DNA of 11,459 nucleotides from Candidatus Melainabacteria bacterium. Lineage in GTDB: Bacteria; Cyanobacteriota; Vampirovibrionia; 2-02-FULL-35-15. Both the position numbers and the translations under genes were made by a program. The stretch is taken from positions 1-11,459 of the forward strand of contig JAHFBD010000055.1 of NCBI GenBank assembly GCA_023250175.1, read 5' to 3'. The notes beneath the pieces were generated by a model. The model made no database searches, was not told the origin of the DNA, and saw nothing but the letters and a program-made list of their open reading frames with translations. Every line of letters starts with the position of its first letter. Positions within the stretch are counted from its first letter, which is position 1. Below are positions 6,487-11,459 of the stretch, in pieces.

Positions 6487-9400
6487 ATGACAGACATAAG
6501 CAAGATAGGTGTAACACCTGGAGTTGTAGTTTCATCAGTTCAAGGAAAATCTATTCAACCATATCCATTTAACGATCCTACTTTTGATGAAGCAATAAAA
6601 TTGATTACTGATGGTAATAAATTAAAAAATCAAGGTAAAAAAGAAGAAGCTGTAAGAGCTTTTCAAGAAGCACAATGTCAACTGGAAGAAGTTTTAAAAA
6701 AAGATTATACGAAATTAATTCCAATTATTTTTCCGCTAACTAGAGAAAATCGAGAAAAGCTAGAAGAGTCTAGAAGAAAAGCACAAGCAACTCAAATTGC
6801 AGCTGGAACGAATATTGAAAGATGTAAGGAATGGATTCAAAGCTTACAAGAAGTACAACCTTTAAATCATGTTGTTGCAACAGTTTTAGAAAATCTACAG
6901 GATATACAAGCTCATATATTAATTGATGTTTTTGGTGGTGATGGACTGAGGGATGATGTTTATAGAGAATATGTAGATATTGCAATTAATGAGCTTGGTG
7001 TAAAAGAGCCTGTTGAAAAACAATCTTTGCTTCAATTAGCAAAATCTATAGTGGCAGCAAGAGAAGAATATAACATTGTAGCAACTCCAGACAATATTCT
7101 TTTTCTTGAACAACATAAAATTAGCCCAGATTCTATATATGCTGGAAAGACATTATCTGAGTGGAAAGATAATTTGGTAAAAAAACTTTCTGAACCTTCT
7201 TCAATACCAGTTGAATCAAAAGCTGTTATTCAAAATGTAGTACCTGAGATCGATCCAAATAGAGCAGTTGTAGAAGCTTTGATTGCTATACAACAAGAAG
7301 AACTAGTACCTGTAGCATTTAGTGAGCAAGGAAAAGAACCTTCTGTTGTTCAGCCACAAGTAGGAAATGGTGGACAAGTTCCTCCTGAAGAACCTCCAGT
7401 TAATAATGGAAATGATAATCTTCCTTTACCGGATGATAAGCAACCAATAGCAAGACAATATAGACCATTTGGGGATGAAGTGTCTAAACTATTAGATGAA
7501 ATTCGACCAACAGTAAAAGGGGCATTGCAACAACTCTCTCCTCTTTCTGTGATTTCAGAAGCTGAAGCAGTCGTTGAAATTAGTAGCCATTCAAATTTGG
7601 ATGATGATTCACAAAAACTTATTAAAGCTTTGTTGTCGGATAAAGTTATTAATACTTTACCTGAAGTAAGAGCCTTGGCTTTATTAGCTTCAAGAACCGA
7701 TCTTTCAGAGGCTGCCAGAGATTTGGAATATAATAGGTTTGACTTTGATAAAGGAGTTTTTAATGCTATATTTCCTCGATTTGATAATGATAAGAATACT
7801 TTAGCTGCTTGTCAGACATTGTCTAACTATCTTAAATATGGGAAATTAAATAATTTTGATGAGTGGTATAAACATGCAATTGTTGAAGAACGTAAACAAT
7901 TACATATTAAGGTACTGCCTCAAAAAATATCTGATGGTGAAATACCTTTAGGTGATGTGAGCACTAATGAGCTACAAAGATTATCACTTCAATTAATAAA
8001 TCACTCATGTTTGCAGGGTGTAATTAGTAACTCAGAATCACAGCTGTTATATGAATTGATTCTTGATTATAATTCTTTTGATAGAGAGTTTCTCTCTCTT
8101 GATGATAATGATAGAAAACTTATTGAGTCGAGAATAGAAAACATTGTTTTGAGATTAGAAAGAAATTATCTTAATTTATCTACAAAAACAAAATCTCACT
8201 TATTAGAGTTTGACAAGCCAGCAGTACGAACGGATGTCAAGCCTTCAGAAGGAATAAAAAATCTTATTCATTGGCTTGATTTAGATAATGCATACTTCCA
8301 AAACTATCTAGATAGTAAATATCCTAAGCCTAAAATTGTAACTGCAGGAATTAAGTCTAATGAGGGCTTGAGTAGTCCAAGTGGTGCTATAAAATATTCT
8401 ACTGCTTTAGGTGCTCCAGTATCTTTCCAGTATATAACAATAGATAATTGGAAAGATGTCTTGAGTACTTCATTTAGTAATGGAAATACTCCTGCAAGAA
8501 GGTTTTTACAGGCTTATTTTGATTTGCTGTTAATTGATAAAAAATTACCTACTGTAAAAATACTTAGTAATAAACTAGGTATTTCTGCACAAGACTTTGA
8601 AAAACAAAAACAACTTATTGATGCTTTGTTTCAAAGAGATGAGTATGGCTCATTGCCGATATTTCCAAAAGATACTGCACGATTAGGAAACGTTTACTTT
8701 GCGTTGAAAAACATTCAAGACAAGGTAACTCCAGATGAATATCTTGAAAAATTATATGAAGAGTACAATAAGCTTTATAAAGATAAATTGACTAAAGTAG
8801 AGCTATGTGAGATCTTCCAAAAAGATTTCTCTCAGTTAGTTGCTTTAGATCCATCTATTGATGAGTCTGTAAACTATTATTTAAAGCTTCTTGCTCAGGA
8901 ATTTAGAGATAAAGAAGAGATAAAAACCAATGCAATTACAGATGCTAATAAGTGGCTTCCAGACAGTGATGATTTAACAATAGCTTCTTTAGAAATTAGT
9001 TCTAGTATGTTTTGTACTGAAGATTCTTTAATTAACATGGTTGTTTCCCCAGAAGACTTTCTAACCAATGTTAAATCAGTGCTATCTAAAGTGATGTTTA
9101 ATGGTGATGAGAGTGATATTGTTGAAATAAAATATGAACGGTTGCTTGATTCATTACAAAAAGCTAATGGTATTAGTGAGAAGAACCTGCAGCTAGCCTG
9201 GATACATAGAAATATTAGCAATAATGCTGGCAGGGTTAATCCAGATAGATTGCAAGAAGAGGTAAATAAATATTTATCTATTACATTGGGAAAAGATGAG
9301 CTCTTGCAAGAATTAAATAAGCTAAATACTTTTTGTGCTGATTATCCAGATAAAGAGACGGCTATTCAGTTTCTTATTAGCGATTTAACAAGAGTAGTTA

Positions 9401-9669
9401 TTGGTGTAGATGCTCCACACGTAAAGAAACTAGTTGATGCTGTGGCTGGGCGATTAGTATCTAGTGGAACCTCACTACGAATAAATGATATAGAGCAAGA
9501 GTTTAACCAATTACCATCTGGTGAAAGAAGAAAACTATATGCATCTTATACAGCAGTGTGTTCTGGTACATTTAAAGTTTGCATACGATACGATGATGGA
9601 AATACCGAAGATAAGAATATTAGCAGGGATGAGTATGATAAGTTAATCTCAGAACTTCCTGTTAAGTAG
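6487..9669 (+). CDS. Large hypothetical protein, 1060 residues, mainly helical
   Basis: I do not recognise this protein. It has a clear start (AAGGGG 8 nt before ATG) and an uninterrupted frame. No signal peptide, membrane segment, Walker A or other catalytic motif is visible, so it is probably cytosolic. Residues 32-73 form a helical hairpin (DGNKLKNQGKKEEAVRAFQEA) that reads like a TPR or MIT-domain helix pair, followed by a charged helix to about 115. A Pro/Asn/Gln-rich linker (about 283-326) divides the N-terminal part from a long alpha-helical remainder. LPTVKILSNKLGIS (687-700) resembles a helix-turn-helix. The last 34 residues (1027-1060, FKVCIRYDDGNTEDKNIS) look like a small beta module. 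The gene stands alone between the thiolases and a convergent mdh. The layout suggests a scaffold or protein-binding role, which is only a guess. Confidence 0.9.
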   Translation: MTDISKIGVTPGVVVSSVQGKSIQPYPFNDPTFDEAIKLITDGNKLKNQGKKEEAVRAFQEAQCQLEEVLKKDYTKLIPIIFPLTRENREKLEESRRKAQATQIAAGTNIERCKEWIQSLQEVQPLNHVVATVLENLQDIQAHILIDVFGGDGLRDDVYREYVDIAINELGVKEPVEKQSLLQLAKSIVAAREEYNIVATPDNILFLEQHKISPDSIYAGKTLSEWKDNLVKKLSEPSSIPVESKAVIQNVVPEIDPNRAVVEALIAIQQEELVPVAFSEQGKEPSVVQPQVGNGGQVPPEEPPVNNGNDNLPLPDDKQPIARQYRPFGDEVSKLLDEIRPTVKGALQQLSPLSVISEAEAVVEISSHSNLDDDSQKLIKALLSDKVINTLPEVRALALLASRTDLSEAARDLEYNRFDFDKGVFNAIFPRFDNDKNTLAACQTLSNYLKYGKLNNFDEWYKHAIVEERKQLHIKVLPQKISDGEIPLGDVSTNELQRLSLQLINHSCLQGVISNSESQLLYELILDYNSFDREFLSLDDNDRKLIESRIENIVLRLERNYLNLSTKTKSHLLEFDKPAVRTDVKPSEGIKNLIHWLDLDNAYFQNYLDSKYPKPKIVTAGIKSNEGLSSPSGAIKYSTALGAPVSFQYITIDNWKDVLSTSFSNGNTPARRFLQAYFDLLLIDKKLPTVKILSNKLGISAQDFEKQKQLIDALFQRDEYGSLPIFPKDTARLGNVYFALKNIQDKVTPDEYLEKLYEEYNKLYKDKLTKVELCEIFQKDFSQLVALDPSIDESVNYYLKLLAQEFRDKEEIKTNAITDANKWLPDSDDLTIASLEISSSMFCTEDSLINMVVSPEDFLTNVKSVLSKVMFNGDESDIVEIKYERLLDSLQKANGISEKNLQLAWIHRNISNNAGRVNPDRLQEEVNKYLSITLGKDELLQELNKLNTFCADYPDKETAIQFLISDLTRVVIGVDAPHVKKLVDAVAGRLVSSGTSLRINDIEQEFNQLPSGERRKLYASYTAVCSGTFKVCIRYDDGNTEDKNISRDEYDKLISELPVK

Positions 9670-9702
9670 CAGTATCACTTATAAAAACTAACCCAACAAT
9701 AA

Positions 9703-9795
9703 ATGTCATTGCGAGCTGAATGAAATGGAGCGTGGCAATCTGATAACGTTTGTGAGATTGCTTCGTCGCAATAAAATTACTCCTTGCAATGACGT
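9703..9795. repeat. Palindromic interspersed repeat, copy B
   Basis: A 93-bp element bounded by ATGTCATTGCGAG and CTTGCAATGACGT, the same outer arms as copy A. The central stem GGCAATCT...AGATTGC is kept, with TTCGTCGC on the right arm pairing imperfectly. The two side arms are degraded. It lies between the convergent ends of the 1060-residue gene and mdh, so its hairpin could act as a barrier or bidirectional terminator, though there is no clear T-run. The rest of the 9670-9835 gap holds nothing I recognise. Confidence 0.75.
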
Positions 9796-9835
9796 AAAAG
9801 ATGAATTGTTTATGGGAGTAGGTTAGTTGTTAAGC

Positions 9836-10783
9836 TTAAACTAAAGCTAGCTCGTTTAACTTTCCGACATTTTGTTTTACAGCTTCTGCGCTTTTATTTA
9901 GTGCTTCAAGTTCTTCTGGTGCTAATTTGAGTTCAATTATTTTCTCTACTCCTTTAGAACCCAATATTACAGGAACTCCAACAAAAACATCTTTCAAACC
10001 ATATTCTCCATTTAAGTGAGCGGCTACTGGAAATACCCGTTTTCTATCTTGTACAATGGCTTCTACCATTGTGGCGGCAGAACTAGCAGGTGCATAAAAA
10101 GCACTTCCTGTTTTTAAATAATTTACAATTTCAATACCACCATTTTTAGTTCTTTCATTGATTTCATTAATCTTATGTGGTGATAAAAGCTCAGTAATTG
10201 GAATTCCTGAAACAGTAGAAAATCTTGGTAATGGTACCATTTGATCTCCGTGTCCTCCTAAAACCATTGCTTGTACATCTTCACAGGATACATTTAATGC
10301 TTCAGCTATAAAAAATCTCATTCTAGCTGAGTCTAAAACACCAGCCATTCCAAAAACACGATGGGGAGGAAACTTACTTTTTAGCCATGATAAGTGAGTC
10401 ATGACATCTAATGGGTTTGAAACTACTATGATAATTGAGTTTGGTGAATGTTTTGAAATTTCTAGTGTTACTGAGCCTACGATTTGTGCATTTGTTTTTA
10501 AAAGATCATCTCTACTCATACCTGGTTTTCTGGCAATGCCAGCAGTTATTACAACAACATCTGAATCTTTTGTTGTTGCATAGTCATTTGAACCAATGAT
10601 TTTACAATCATGCAATTCTACGGGTCTAGCTTCCATGAGATCTAAGGATTTTCCTTGTGGTATACCTTCTATAATATCTACTAAGACAACATCAGAAATA
10701 TTTTTTTCAATTAATCTTTGAGCACAAGTAGCTCCTACATTCCCAGCTCCTACTACAGTGACTTTAGGTTTTTTTAGTGACAT
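9836..10783 (-). CDS. mdh: Malate dehydrogenase, NAD-dependent (LDH-like, type 3)
   Basis: A 315-residue member of the lactate/malate dehydrogenase family. The Rossmann motif is VVGAGNVGATCAQ (10-22) with Asp36 ending the second strand, as expected for NAD. The substrate loop ARKPGMSRDD carries Arg85 and Met89, the residues that mark malate rather than lactate specificity (LDH has Gln at the Arg position), plus Arg91. Catalytic Asp149 and Arg152 (LDSARMR), His176 (GGHGD) and Asn121 (SNP) are present. It interconverts malate and oxaloacetate in the cytosol. The length and motif spelling fit the tetrameric LDH-like MDH group rather than the E. coli type. GAGGAA (10789-10794) lies 5 nt before the ATG, and a strong promoter lies 39 bp upstream. 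It is a single-gene transcription unit, with repeat copies near both ends. Confidence 0.95.
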   Translation of the reverse strand: MSLKKPKVTVVGAGNVGATCAQRLIEKNISDVVLVDIIEGIPQGKSLDLMEARPVELHDCKIIGSNDYATTKDSDVVVITAGIARKPGMSRDDLLKTNAQIVGSVTLEISKHSPNSIIIVVSNPLDVMTHLSWLKSKFPPHRVFGMAGVLDSARMRFFIAEALNVSCEDVQAMVLGGHGDQMVPLPRFSTVSGIPITELLSPHKINEINERTKNGGIEIVNYLKTGSAFYAPASSAATMVEAIVQDRKRVFPVAAHLNGEYGLKDVFVGVPVILGSKGVEKIIELKLAPEELEALNKSAEAVKQNVGKLNELALV

Positions 10784-10821
10784 GATTATTCCTCATCTTT
10801 CATTAGGGCTTATATAGGTAA

Positions 10822-10850
10822 ATTTTATCAACTTTAAAAAGGTGTGTAAA
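10822..10850 (-). promoter_or_regulatory. Strong sigma70-type promoter of mdh
   Basis: On the minus strand TTTACA (5/6, 10845-10850) and TAAAAT (5/6, 10822-10827) are separated by exactly 17 bp, and TGA precedes the -10, giving an extended -10 too. Transcription would start near 10815, leaving a leader of about 32 nt that contains the GAGGAA ribosome binding site. This is the best promoter in the window. Confidence 0.65.
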
Positions 10851-10872
10851 CTAAACACAGGTTAAACTTTTC

Positions 10873-10967
10873 ACGTCATTGCGAGAAGCGGAGCGACGAA
10901 GCAGTCTCATTTGTGACGCATTAGCAGATTGCTTCGTCAGGGCTAAAGCCCTTCCTTGCAATGACGC
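10873..10967. repeat. Palindromic interspersed repeat, copy C
   Basis: A 95-bp element bounded by ACGTCATTGCGAG and CTTGCAATGACGC. GCGACGAAGCAGTCT on the left pairs with AGATTGCTTCGTC on the right to form the central stem. One side arm is a fresh hairpin, AGGGCT-AA-AGCCCT (10939-10952), unlike the arms of copy A in sequence but self-complementary in the same place. It lies upstream of the mdh promoter in the divergent gap before the gene at 11091. Confidence 0.8.
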
Positions 10968-11077
10968 TAGTTATGTGTTTACACGTATTTTTTTATTAAA
11001 GATTAAAATATTATTATTCATTTTTTAACTTAAATCTTTATTTGTTATCATAAGTACACATTTAATTATAGATATTT

Positions 11078-11083
11078 AAGGAT
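11078..11083 (+). promoter_or_regulatory. Shine-Dalgarno of the truncated last gene
   Basis: AAGGAT lies 7 nt before the ATG at 11091 and fixes the start of a gene whose end is outside the window. Upstream, the gap from copy C to here is very AT-rich; TTGTTA (11042-11047) and TATAGA (11067-11072) could form a promoter but their 19-bp spacing and weak -10 make this doubtful. Confidence 0.5.
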
Positions 11084-11090
11084 AAATTAT

Positions 11091-11459
11091 ATGAGAAGAG
11101 AAATAGGAAAAGTAACGAATCTACCAGTTCGCCCATATATGCAGGGACAGCATGTTAAATGTCCAGTATGTTCTTTTAATAATAAAATTGATAAAAGTGT
11201 AAGAGCTCTAGAAATATTTGATAATGATGATAAAGCTGCGGATTCTTTGATGAAAGCCTGCGAACCAATATATAAACAACTTAAGAAAAATCCTCCAGAA
11301 GCAGTTGCAAAAGGCTTCACTGGTCTTTTACTTCCTGTACAGATATTACTGGACTCAATTTTAACAAAAAAGGCAATTATCTTAGCAAAGTCTTATAGCT
11401 TATCTGAATTAGAAAACCCAGATTTTAATCAAGAAATAAATAAAGTTTTACTCTTATTG
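11091..11459 (+). CDS. Hypothetical protein with CPVC motif (3' partial)
   Basis: An open frame of 123 codons runs from this ATG to the last base of the window without a stop, so the gene is cut. It starts MRREIGKVTNLPVRPYMQG and has one Cys pair, CPVC (Cys24, Cys27), as in half of a zinc ribbon; no second pair appears in the visible part, but Cys57 is nearby. The rest is rich in Lys, Leu and Ala and looks helical, with a mildly hydrophobic stretch GFTGLLLPVQILL (about 77-89) that is probably not a membrane segment. AAGGAT 7 nt upstream supports the start. It is divergent from mdh across a 307-bp gap. I do not recognise the family and propose no function. Confidence 0.75.
   Translation, partial: MRREIGKVTNLPVRPYMQGQHVKCPVCSFNNKIDKSVRALEIFDNDDKAADSLMKACEPIYKQLKKNPPEAVAKGFTGLLLPVQILLDSILTKKAIILAKSYSLSELENPDFNQEINKVLLLL

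Noticed and set aside
8895..9221. 108-codon minus-strand open frame inside the 1060-residue gene
   Set aside because: No ribosome binding site or recognisable motif, and the plus-strand frame is continuous through it.
9836..10783. Lactate dehydrogenase instead of malate dehydrogenase
   Set aside because: The substrate loop has Arg85 and Met89 (ARKPGMSR), which mark malate/oxaloacetate specificity; LDH has Gln at the Arg position.
3821..10967. The three repeats as a CRISPR or tRNA-like array
   Set aside because: They are widely separated, imperfect and palindromic, with no regular spacers, no anticodon arm and no CCA end.

Overview
The window is AT-rich, bacterial and protein-coding throughout, with eight CDSs (two cut by the window edges), short intergenic gaps, and no rRNA, tRNA, CRISPR array, transposase or phage gene that I can recognise. 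The first gene is a Ycf45-type AAA ATPase with a C-terminal R3H domain, a family best known from cyanobacteria and plastids. With the low GC, a lactate-dehydrogenase-like (type 3) malate dehydrogenase and dispersed palindromic repeats, this suggests a low-GC bacterium, possibly a non-photosynthetic cyanobacterial relative (Melainabacteria/Vampirovibrionia). That placement is inference; no marker gene in the window proves it.

Layout. 1-1137 (+): 3' part of the Ycf45-like ATPase. 1153-1932 (-): classical short-chain dehydrogenase/reductase (SDR), tail to tail with it. 1933-1982: a 50-bp divergent promoter region in which the two promoters face and overlap each other and both transcripts are predicted to be nearly leaderless. 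1983-3377 (+): RlmD/RumA-type 23S rRNA m5U methyltransferase with TRAM domain and Fe-S cysteines. 3392-3643 (-): an 83-residue zinc-ribbon protein. 3644-3964: a 321-bp divergent gap with two inverted repeats, repeat copy A and a thiolase promoter region. 3965-5152 and 5190-6353 (+): two tandem, paralogous acetyl-CoA acetyltransferase/3-ketoacyl-CoA thiolase genes, probably one operon. 6487-9669 (+): a 1060-residue, mostly helical, cytosolic-looking protein of unknown function. 9670-9835: convergent gap with repeat copy B. 9836-10783 (-): malate dehydrogenase with a near-consensus promoter. 10784-11090: 307-bp divergent gap with that promoter, repeat copy C and an AT-rich leader. 11091-11459 (+): start of an unrecognised gene with one CPVC motif, cut by the window end.

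How the genes fit together. The two thiolases and the SDR could supply acetoacetyl-CoA formation or cleavage and its reduction to 3-hydroxyacyl-CoA (fatty-acid, butanoate or polyhydroxybutyrate-type metabolism); malate dehydrogenase belongs to central carbon metabolism. The SDR is not co-transcribed with the thiolases, so the link is only proximity. The remaining genes are housekeeping (rRNA modification) or unknown.

The signals most worth following are the mirror-image leaderless promoters at 1933-1982, the ~95-bp cloverleaf-like repeat family (three intergenic copies in 7.2 kb, with arms that differ in sequence; most arms of copy A and one of copy C remain self-complementary), the two thiolases with diverged substrate loops, and the 1060-residue orphan. 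I saw no clear evidence of a defence, secretion or biosynthetic gene system here.
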